Assembly (NCBI GenBank): GCA_028292565.1
Contig: JAQGMD010000372.1
Span: 1-8,767, forward strand
Reading direction: 5' to 3'
Length of the DNA: 8,767 nucleotides
Source of the DNA: Burkholderia sp.
GTDB taxonomy: Bacteria; Pseudomonadota; Gammaproteobacteria; Burkholderiales; Burkholderiaceae
Numbering within the stretch: the first letter of the stretch is position 1; each line of letters opens with the position of its first letter. This document shows, piece after piece, positions 1-7,527 of the stretch. The notes under the pieces are model-generated. The model was not told the origin of the DNA. It saw nothing but the letters and a program-made list of their open reading frames with translations, and made no database searches. The position numbers and the translations under genes were made by a program.

Positions 1-7
1 AATTCGA

Positions 8-922
8 ATGTTAAAAATCAGCCTCGAAGCACTGCAAATCATCGATGCGATCGACCGTCGCGGCTCATTCTCGGGCGCCGGCAAAGAGTTGTTCCGCGTA
101 CCGTCGACTATCTCCTATACCGTCTCCAAGCTGGAGGAGGACCTGGGCGTACAGGTATTCGAGCGCATGGGACCGAAAGTCGTCCTTACGCCCGCCGGCC
201 GCGAGTTGCTGAAGGAAGGCCGCTTCCTGCTGAAGGCGGCGGGAGACCTTGAGTCGCGCGTTCGCCGGGTCGCTTCGGGGTGGGAAACCGATCTTGCGAT
301 CGGCATCGATTCGGTGTTCTCGCCGATCGCGCTGAAGGACGATATCAGCGCGTTTTATGATGTCACCAATCAGACGCGCCTGCGTTTTGTGCGGGAGACC
401 TTGTCCGGCACCTGGGAAGCCTTGCTGGACCGGCGGGTTGACCTGCTGGTTGGCGCCGCGGGTGACGGTCCTTCGGGAGGTGGCTATACCGCGGAGCCGA
501 TGGGCAAGCTGTCATTCGTGTTTGCCGTCTCCCCTGCGCATCCCCTGGCACAGGTAAAGCGTCCACTCGGCAAGGAAGATTTACAGAGGTACCGTGCCAT
601 TGCCGTCGCGGATTCTGCGCGCCTGATGCCAGCACGAACCGTCGGCCTGCTGTTCGGACAGGAAGCATTGGCGGTCAGCGACATGCGCACCAAGTTTGAA
701 TTTCAGCTCGCCGGCCTCGGCTTCGGGTTTTTGCCCGAACCCTGTGCGCGACGAGCCATCTCTGAAGGCCTGCTGGTCGAAAAGCGAGTCGAGGAGCCGA
801 AATCGGACGAAACCTTCCATCTCGCGTGGCGCACCGGTGAAGAAGGCGCGGCACTCAAATGGTGGATCCGCCGCCTGCGCGAGACTGCCACGCTTGAGCG
901 CCTGGCGGCCGCCACTGTGTGA
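8..922 (+). CDS. LysR-family transcriptional regulator
   Basis: A 304-residue LysR-type transcriptional regulator, the usual family length. Residues about 5-64 form the winged helix-turn-helix: the segment GSFSGAGKELFRVPSTIS followed by KLEEDLGVQVFER is the classical LysR DNA-binding pattern. Residues about 90-295 form the periplasmic-binding-protein-like effector domain, with the typical late segment GLGFGFLPEPCARR. LysR proteins bind as tetramers near promoters and respond to a small ligand, which cannot be told from the sequence. The ATG lies only seven bases from the left edge, so the ribosome-binding site and any divergent target gene, where such regulators often act, are outside the window. 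The N-terminus aligns well from this ATG, so the gene is probably complete. It converges on the metallophosphoesterase with 13 bp between the stop codons and no hairpin terminator. Family assignment is firm; target and ligand are unknown. Confidence 0.93.
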   Translation: MLKISLEALQIIDAIDRRGSFSGAGKELFRVPSTISYTVSKLEEDLGVQVFERMGPKVVLTPAGRELLKEGRFLLKAAGDLESRVRRVASGWETDLAIGIDSVFSPIALKDDISAFYDVTNQTRLRFVRETLSGTWEALLDRRVDLLVGAAGDGPSGGGYTAEPMGKLSFVFAVSPAHPLAQVKRPLGKEDLQRYRAIAVADSARLMPARTVGLLFGQEALAVSDMRTKFEFQLAGLGFGFLPEPCARRAISEGLLVEKRVEEPKSDETFHLAWRTGEEGAALKWWIRRLRETATLERLAAATV

Positions 923-935
923 TCAGATGTCAATA

Positions 936-1688
936 TTACACACTGACAGGTTCCGACTTTGGAATCTCTACAATCCGAAACGGCGGGCGATCCTTGAAGG
1001 TATGCAGCAAAAGCGGCTTTGCCACGTTGTAGACCGGAATATTATTGACGGTTCTTCCCTCCGGCTGGCCGCGGTGCGCATGCCCGTGAAAAACAGCGTC
1101 TACCGGATAGCGGATCAGGGGCTCTTCGAGCCGGCTGGTGCCGAGGAAGGCAAAAATTTCCGGCGGCTCGCCCTCCACGGTCGCTTGTATCGGCGAGTAA
1201 TGCAGCAACGCGATCCGCTGGCTGGTTCGCAGCTTGGCAAGCGCTGATTCGAGTTTCAGCGTCTCCTGAATCGCTTCATTGACGAACTGCTTGATGATGG
1301 GCTCGCCCCATGGGCCAAGCGCACCGCGGCCGTAGCCACCCGCGAATCCTTTTATCCCCGCAAAACCGACCCCATGCACCTCGCAGGCCTCCCCGTCCAG
1401 CACGCGTACGCCCGCAGCGGTCAGTATCTGCCGCACTTCGTCCTGCTTGCCGGATTCGTAATCGTGGTTGCCCAGCACCGCGATGATCGGGATCCTGGCT
1501 GCGGACAGCTCCTCCGCCAGCACATGCGCTTCTTCAGGCAAACCGTAATCGGTCAGGTCGCCGCAAAGCAAAAGAATGTCGGCACTCTCGGCGGCTTGCG
1601 AAAAAAGCGAACGCAACTGCCCTCCCGATTCTTTGTTGCAATGGATATCGCCGACTGCCGCCAATCGAATTTTTTCTTGTGAAATCAC
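936..1688 (-). CDS. Calcineurin-like metallophosphoesterase
   Basis: A predicted 250-residue cytoplasmic metallophosphoesterase. All motifs of the two-metal active site are present in order: D14-I-H16, G43-D44 with D47 (GDLTD), G73-N-H75-D (GNHD), H163 (LLHYSP) and the closing G202-H203-A-H205 (FHGHAH). The family hydrolyses phosphomonoesters or phosphodiesters, including cyclic nucleotides and nucleic acid ends; the substrate here cannot be read from sequence. I chose the GTG at 1686-1688 because GAGGAG (plus-strand 1695-1700) lies 6 bases upstream of it and the protein then begins just before the first beta strand (KIRLAAVGDIH). The open frame extends to a TTG at 1733, but that adds 15 non-family residues and has no good ribosome-binding site. 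No signal peptide is seen. It is divergent from the nucleotidyltransferase gene, with a 148-bp shared upstream region, and convergent with the LysR gene. Confidence 0.92.
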   Translation of the reverse strand: MISQEKIRLAAVGDIHCNKESGGQLRSLFSQAAESADILLLCGDLTDYGLPEEAHVLAEELSAARIPIIAVLGNHDYESGKQDEVRQILTAAGVRVLDGEACEVHGVGFAGIKGFAGGYGRGALGPWGEPIIKQFVNEAIQETLKLESALAKLRTSQRIALLHYSPIQATVEGEPPEIFAFLGTSRLEEPLIRYPVDAVFHGHAHRGQPEGRTVNNIPVYNVAKPLLLHTFKDRPPFRIVEIPKSEPVSV

Positions 1689-1836
1689 AACCTGCTCCTC
1701 TGTTGGGAAACTCCCGTCGCAGCTTATGAGCAAGAGTCGTACCGGCAGACAAAGAATTCGCGTCCGCGTGGCACAGGTTTTGCTGCACGGTTATTGCTGC
1801 TTGGATTTAATACAAACAATCATAAGGATGGATCAC
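1689..1836. promoter_or_regulatory. Divergent intergenic region, phosphoesterase/nucleotidyltransferase
   Basis: These 148 bp separate the divergent starts of the metallophosphoesterase (-) and nucleotidyltransferase (+) genes and must carry promoters for both unless transcription enters from outside. On the plus strand TTTAAT at 1806-1811 is a fair -10 element, 5 of 6 matches to TATAAT, but no good -35 lies at normal spacing; TTGCTG at 1780-1785 is 20 bases upstream. On the minus strand the only clear signal is the GAGGAG ribosome-binding site at 1695-1700. No convincing operator palindrome is seen. Confidence 0.4.
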
Positions 1837-2661
1837 ATGCCAGAACTCACCCTGATATCGTCAGCAAGCAGTGAAGAGTGCAAAAACGCGCCCTCTTTTT
1901 ATCGGCATGTGCTCGAAGTGTTGAACGATGCGGCCGCGCCATATCTCGTGGGCGGCGCTTATGCGTTCAATTGCCATTCAGGAATTACCCGGCCGACCAA
2001 AGATCTCGACCTTTTCATACGCCGGCAGGACTATGAGCCCGTCAGCGATGCGTTGGCCCAGGCTGGTTACGAAACCGAACTGACGTTTCCGCACTGGCTT
2101 GCGAAAGTCATCTCGCATGGACAGTATGTGGACCTTATTTTCAGCTCGGGAAACGGTGTTGCGGAAGTCGATGACATCTGGTTTGACAGTGCGGCCGAGG
2201 CGGAGGTGCTTGGCGTTCGCACCAAAATTTGTCCGGTCGAAGAAATGATCTGGTCCAAGGCCTTCATCATGGAGAAGGAACGCTTTGACGGCGCCGACAT
2301 TGTCCACCTTGTACGGTCGCGCGGCGAAGAGATGGACTGGCAGCGTTTGCTGCGTCGTTTTGACTCACACTGGCGCATACTGCTGAGCCATCTCATTTCT
2401 TTTGGCTTCGTCTACCCCGGCCATCGCGATCTTGTTCCGGTGTGGGTGATGGATGAACTGGTCGAGCGTTTGCGCGAAGAAACACACACGCCGCCGACGG
2501 AAAACGGCATCTGTTTCGGAACGCTGCTGTCGCGCGAGCAGTACTTGATGGACCTGAAGGAATTCGGCTCTCGGGATGCGCGCCTGGTCCCGATGGGCAA
2601 CATGACAGCGAAAGAAGCGGCGATCTGGACGCAGGCGATCAAAGACAGGGATAACGCCTGA
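1837..2661 (+). CDS. Nucleotidyltransferase-fold protein (AbiEii/MNT-like)
   Basis: A 274-residue protein of the polymerase-beta-type nucleotidyltransferase superfamily, closest in layout to AbiEii-like/minor nucleotidyltransferase proteins. The diagnostic parts are G39-G40 (YLVGGAYAF), the two carboxylates D56-L-D58 (TKDLDLF), a probable third carboxylate D99 (QYVDLIF), the later E136..K141 segment (EEMIWSKAF), and RFDGADIVHLV, which resembles the R..D..D motif that follows in AbiEii-like families. Such enzymes transfer NMP to a protein, RNA or small molecule; the acceptor is unknown. The ATG at 1837 is chosen because AAGGA (1824-1828) lies 8 bases upstream; the ATG at 1828 overlaps that site. 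The longer frame reaching back to 1576 runs antisense through the phosphoesterase gene and is not credible. No AbiEi-like antitoxin partner is next to it, so toxin function is not supported. It is divergent from the metallophosphoesterase gene and followed after 110 bp by the YkvA gene. Confidence 0.85.
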   Translation: MPELTLISSASSEECKNAPSFYRHVLEVLNDAAAPYLVGGAYAFNCHSGITRPTKDLDLFIRRQDYEPVSDALAQAGYETELTFPHWLAKVISHGQYVDLIFSSGNGVAEVDDIWFDSAAEAEVLGVRTKICPVEEMIWSKAFIMEKERFDGADIVHLVRSRGEEMDWQRLLRRFDSHWRILLSHLISFGFVYPGHRDLVPVWVMDELVERLREETHTPPTENGICFGTLLSREQYLMDLKEFGSRDARLVPMGNMTAKEAAIWTQAIKDRDNA

Positions 2662-2664
2662 GAC

Positions 2665-2678
2665 ATTCCAAATGGAAT
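2665..2678. repeat. Short inverted repeat after nucleotidyltransferase gene
   Basis: ATTCCA-AA-TGGAAT is a perfect 6-bp inverted repeat with a 2-base centre, starting 4 bases after the stop codon. It is AT-rich and has no T-tract behind it, so it is a poor intrinsic terminator. It could be a protein site or chance. Confidence 0.35.
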
Positions 2679-2771
2679 CTCCCGGGTACTTTTAAACGCG
2701 GCTGCTGCCCCAATATTTTCAGTGGTGACTTGGGTTTCGCCACAATCATTAAGAAAGATCCGGGAGATGCC

Positions 2772-3083
2772 ATGTTTCTTCGCTTGTTACGACTGATCAG
2801 GACCGCCGGCCGGGATGTACTGGTGCTGTGGTACGCGTGCCGCCATCCCGCGACACCGCGCATGCTGAAGATCGGCGCGTTGCTACTCGCCGTGTATGTC
2901 CTTAGCCCGGTGGATCTGATTTCAGACTTTCTGCCGATACTTGGGTGGATAGACGATGTGACCTTGCTCGCCTTCGGCATCCCCGCCCTCCTCAAACTGG
3001 TGCCTCGCCACGCATTGCATGAAGCGCATTCGGCTACGGAAGGTTTATTGTCCCGGGTGCGGCTGTGGTACAGAAAATCGTAA
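2772..3083 (+). CDS. YkvA-family (DUF1232) small membrane protein
   Basis: A 103-residue protein of the YkvA/DUF1232 family, whose function is not established. The family signature is plain at residues 45-62: SPVDLISDFLPILGWIDD, with the conserved P46, D48, D52, P55, G58, D61 and D62. Hydrophobic stretches at about 33-45 and 53-76 suggest a membrane-associated protein, with a basic N-terminus (FLRLLRLIRTAGR) on the cytoplasmic side. The ATG at 2772 is preferred because CGGGAG ends 5 bases before it; the open frame extends to a TTG at 2730 that lacks such a site. It lies 110 bp behind the nucleotidyltransferase gene on the same strand, so co-transcription is possible but not shown. Its stop codon is only 4 bp from that of the AraC-type gene on the other strand, leaving no room for separate terminators. 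Family call is firm; role is unknown. Confidence 0.88.
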   Translation: MFLRLLRLIRTAGRDVLVLWYACRHPATPRMLKIGALLLAVYVLSPVDLISDFLPILGWIDDVTLLAFGIPALLKLVPRHALHEAHSATEGLLSRVRLWYRKS

Positions 3084-3087
3084 GCTC

Positions 3088-5310
<2,223 letters not shown>

Positions 5311-5354
5311 CGATTTACAGACAGCAACAAAGCGTTCGGTAGCCGCACCGAGAA

Positions 5355-5384
5355 TTGTTCAACGAACTTTGATTAGGCTATGAT
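5355..5384 (+). promoter_or_regulatory. Probable sigma-70 promoter of the binding-protein gene
   Basis: TTGTTC (5355-5360) and TATGAT (5379-5384) are separated by 18 bases and match the sigma-70 consensus hexamers at 4 and 5 of 6 positions. Transcription would start near 5391, giving a leader of about 80 nt. The -35 overlaps a small inverted repeat, GTTC-AAC-GAAC (5357-5367), which could be a regulator site. This suggests that the binding-protein gene is not solely dependent on pobA read-through. Prediction by eye only. Confidence 0.55.
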
Positions 5385-5397
5385 GAGCGGCATCAGG

Positions 5398-5415
5398 AGC
5401 CATGTAAGCCATGTA
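5398..5415 (+). repeat. Tandem 9-bp direct repeat in leader
   Basis: Two perfect head-to-tail copies of AGCCATGTA (5398-5406 and 5407-5415), followed by a further AG, lie in the predicted untranslated leader of the binding-protein gene, 57 bases before its ATG. Each copy contains an ATG in a context without a ribosome-binding site. Role unknown; it may be a slipped-strand duplication. Confidence 0.6.
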
Positions 5416-5472
5416 AGTTCACGCAGTCCTGAAGTAAATAAAAACGTTTTGGCCTTGCCAAGGAGACTAAAA

Positions 5473-6648
5473 ATGAAGTTAACAAAAATCGTCGCGTCCA
5501 TCGCGACCGCAGGCGTATTCGGACTCACAGCGTCGGTCGCCGTTGCACAGGAGACGATCAAGATAGGCGTGATCGCCGCGTTCTCCGGCCCCTTTGCCGA
5601 CTATGGCAAGCAAATCGAAGGCGGCATCAAGGCCTACATGAAGCAGCACGGGGATACGGTCGCCGGCAAGAAGATCGAGCTGATCGTGAAGGACACCACC
5701 GGCCCTTCCCCGGAAATCGCAAAACGCCTGGCGCAGGAACTGGTCGTCCGTGACAAGGTCGATTTCCTGGCTGGTTTTGGTTTGACCCCGGAAGCGCTGG
5801 CAGTCGCGCCGATCGCCGAGCAAGCCAAAAAACCGATGATCATCATGAATGCGGCAACATCGATCATCACCACCAAATCGAATTACATCGCACGCGTGTC
5901 GATGACCCTGCCGCAGATTTCCGCACCGATGGGTACCTGGGCGCTGAAGAACGGCATCAAGCGCGTGGTGACTATCGTTGCCGACTACGGTCCTGGCATC
6001 GACTCCGAAACCTGGTTCAAGAAAACCTTCACCGAAGGCGGCGGGCAGATCATCGAATCGATTCGCACCCCACTGGCAAATCCTGAGTTCGCGCCGTTCG
6101 TCCAGCGCATCAAGGATGCAAAACCGGAAGCAGTCTTCATTTTCGTTCCGGCCGGCCAGCAAGGCATTTCATTCATGAAGGCCTATCGCGAGCGCGGCCT
6201 GGCGGAAGCGGGCATCAAGGTGATTGCCACCGGTGACCTCACCGACGATCACGTGTTGCCGGCCATGGGCGATGGAACACTGGGTGTGATTACCACCTTC
6301 CATTACTCCGCTGCGCACGATTCGCCTGAGAACAAGACGTTCCTGAAGTTCTTCAAAGAGGCCAACCCATCGGGCGGCCGTCCGAACTTCATGGCAGTCG
6401 CAGGCTATGACGGCATGCACGCTATATATGAAGTCTCGAAAAAGCTGAACGGCAAGATCGACGGCGATCAGGCGATGGCGGTACTCAAGGGCATGAAGAT
6501 CAACAGCCCGCGTGGCCCGATCATGATCGATCCGCAGACCCGTGACGTGATCAACCCTGTGTATGTTCGCAAGGTAGAGAAAGTAAACGGCGAACTGTAC
6601 AACGTCGAGTTCGACAAATTCAATGAGGTGAAAGATCCGGGCAAGTGA
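5473..6648 (+). CDS. ABC transporter periplasmic substrate-binding protein, LivJ/aromatic-acid type
   Basis: A 391-residue periplasmic solute-binding protein of the branched-chain amino acid (LivJ, type I periplasmic-binding fold) family. Residues 1-25 are a standard Sec signal peptide: K2, K5, a hydrophobic core, and AVA at 23-25 with cleavage before Q26. The mature protein opens with ETIKIGVIAAFSGPFADYG, the usual first strand and ligand-binding loop, and has the later lobe motif GYDGMHAIYE. The start at 5473 has AAGGAG (5460-5465) 7 bases upstream; the upstream extension to 5380 would bury the signal peptide. It follows pobA by 162 bp and has its own likely promoter and a strong terminator, so it appears monocistronic. 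The permease and ATPase partners are not in the window. Homologues of this family bind amino acids, amides or aromatic acids; the pobA neighbour makes an aromatic ligand plausible, but this is inference. Confidence 0.92.
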   Translation: MKLTKIVASIATAGVFGLTASVAVAQETIKIGVIAAFSGPFADYGKQIEGGIKAYMKQHGDTVAGKKIELIVKDTTGPSPEIAKRLAQELVVRDKVDFLAGFGLTPEALAVAPIAEQAKKPMIIMNAATSIITTKSNYIARVSMTLPQISAPMGTWALKNGIKRVVTIVADYGPGIDSETWFKKTFTEGGGQIIESIRTPLANPEFAPFVQRIKDAKPEAVFIFVPAGQQGISFMKAYRERGLAEAGIKVIATGDLTDDHVLPAMGDGTLGVITTFHYSAAHDSPENKTFLKFFKEANPSGGRPNFMAVAGYDGMHAIYEVSKKLNGKIDGDQAMAVLKGMKINSPRGPIMIDPQTRDVINPVYVRKVEKVNGELYNVEFDKFNEVKDPGK

Positions 6649-6659
6649 TTGCCTGCTGA

Positions 6660-6676
6660 TTTCCGGTCAACGGAAA
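6660..6676 (+). repeat. Small hairpin directly before the terminator
   Basis: TTTCCG-GTCAA-CGGAAA forms a perfect 6-bp stem with a 5-base loop, beginning 12 bases after the binding-protein stop codon and ending one base before the terminator stem. It could add 3' stability to the transcript or be chance. Confidence 0.4.
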
Positions 6677-6677
6677 C

Positions 6678-6711
6678 AGCCCCGGCGCGAAAGCGGCCGG
6701 GGCTTTTTTTT
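6678..6711 (+). terminator. Strong rho-independent terminator
   Basis: AGCCCCGGC (6678-6686) pairs with GCCGGGGCT (6696-6704). The stem can extend inward as CGC-GAAA-GCG with one bulged G, giving a GAAA tetraloop, and is followed by eight T residues at 6704-6711. It ends the binding-protein transcript 30 bases after its stop codon. The reverse strand lacks a comparable T-tract, so it acts in the plus direction. Confidence 0.95.
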
Positions 6712-7167
6712 GGTTCTTCACGTATTTGCCGAGACCTATTGTATGAGGGACGCGGCGGCTGGGAGCTGGATGGCTTTCGCTCCACGGAAGCGCAGGTGGA
6801 TGCGCGTATCGCAGAACTGAAGCGGCAAATCGAGAACCCGAAGAAAAACGACGACGGCACCGCTGCCTCGACGAAAGAAGCCAAAGCCGAATTGAAGGAG
6901 GCTATCGAGAAAAAGGCAAAGCTGATCGATTCGCAGACTGCCATCTACCGCGAAGACGCATCATGGATGTCATGGAAAATCAGTGCATCGGAGCGAACCT
7001 TTGAGAACCGGCAGCAAGGCGTCGATGTGCTGCTGAAATCAGGCGCGACAGACATCGCGGAGACACAGCGTCCCATTTTTCTGGCCGTATTGAACGATCA
7101 TCGGTGCGGGAGCGCTCCCGCACTGTCCCGCTGCCTTCATCGTGCTAAGCTGCGCCCGTCATCGTAG
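6712..7167 (+). pseudogene. Unrecognised open frame, possible gene remnant
   Basis: I do not recognise this protein. The frame is open from 6649, but the first part reads through the terminator hairpin, so any gene should begin after 6711. There is no ATG with a ribosome-binding site; candidates are TTG at 6739 and GTG at 6797, both weak, and the first in-frame ATG is at 6964-6966. From about 6757 to 7090 the codon choice looks coding (many third-position G/C, Lys/Glu-rich). The product would have a charged helical, possibly coiled-coil stretch (VDARIAELKRQIEN, then KEAKAELKEAIEKKAKLID), followed by a tryptophan-containing part (DASWMSWKISASE). The last ~20 codons run through a 20-bp palindrome and are unlikely to be native. 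Best explained as the 3' part of a decayed or truncated gene; a real small gene with an unusual start is the alternative. Confidence 0.4.
7104..7123. repeat. Perfect 20-bp palindrome upstream of ynfA-like gene
   Basis: GTGCGGGAGC (7104-7113) is followed immediately by its exact reverse complement GCTCCCGCAC (7114-7123). There is no T-tract, so it is not a typical terminator. It lies 58 bases before the YnfA-family ATG, around the place of a promoter or operator, and could also be a REP-like dispersed element. Confidence 0.7.
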
Positions 7168-7181
7168 CTGTCGGAGGCAGC

Positions 7182-7508
7182 ATGCTGGTCGCAAAAACGT
7201 TCGGTCTTTTTTTCGTCACTGCGCTCGCCGAAATCATCGGCTGCTATCTGCCGTACCTGTGGCTCAAGAAAGGTGCTTCCGCCTGGGTGCTGCTGCCGGC
7301 TGCCCTGAGTCTCGCAATATTCGCGTGGCTGCTCACGCTTCATCCCAATGCCGCAGGCCGCGTGTATGCGGCCTACGGGGGCGTTTATATCGGCGTTGCC
7401 CTGGGATGGCTTTGGGTAGTGGATGGCATCCGCCCGTCGGCCTGGGACATCGTCGGCGTGCTTGTGTGCCTGGCCGGGGTCGCAATCATCCTGTTGGCTC
7501 CCCGGTAA
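7182..7508 (+). CDS. ynfA: YnfA-family (UPF0060) inner-membrane protein
   Basis: A 108-residue integral membrane protein, the same length as E. coli YnfA. Four hydrophobic helices are visible at about 5-27, 34-53, 63-81 and 88-106. The family-specific segments are [14 protein letters not shown] (15-28, with E17 and C21) and [20 protein letters not shown] (51-70). The YnfA family is related to small multidrug resistance transporters and has been linked to efflux in some enterobacteria, but the substrate of this protein is unknown. The ATG at 7182 has GGAGG (7173-7177) 4 bases upstream. It stands alone on its strand, preceded by the remnant frame and the palindrome, and converges on the SAF-domain gene with 19 bp between stops and no evident terminator there. 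Family assignment is firm; the gene symbol is used by family only. Confidence 0.93.
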   Translation: MLVAKTFGLFFVTALAEIIGCYLPYLWLKKGASAWVLLPAALSLAIFAWLLTLHPNAAGRVYAAYGGVYIGVALGWLWVVDGIRPSAWDIVGVLVCLAGVAIILLAPR

Positions 7509-7527
7509 CTCGAAATCTCTCGCAAAG

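Noticed and set aside
696..1247. 183-residue plus-strand frame spanning the LysR and phosphoesterase 3' ends
   Set aside because: It overlaps two well-supported genes in other frames and has no recognisable motif.
1576..1836. Upstream extension of the nucleotidyltransferase frame
   Set aside because: It overlaps the phosphoesterase gene antisense, and the ATG at 1837 has an AAGGA site at good spacing.
1837..2661. AbiE-type toxin-antitoxin or abortive infection system
   Set aside because: Only the nucleotidyltransferase-like part is present; neither neighbour resembles an AbiEi-type winged-helix antitoxin.
5335..5352. Possible terminator after pobA (TTCGGT-AGCCGC-ACCGAG)
   Set aside because: The stem is only 5 bp plus one G-T pair and no T-run follows, so termination here is not supported.
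5479..6162. 227-residue minus-strand frame inside the binding-protein gene
   Set aside because: It is a shadow of the plus-strand gene, with no family motif and no ribosome-binding site.
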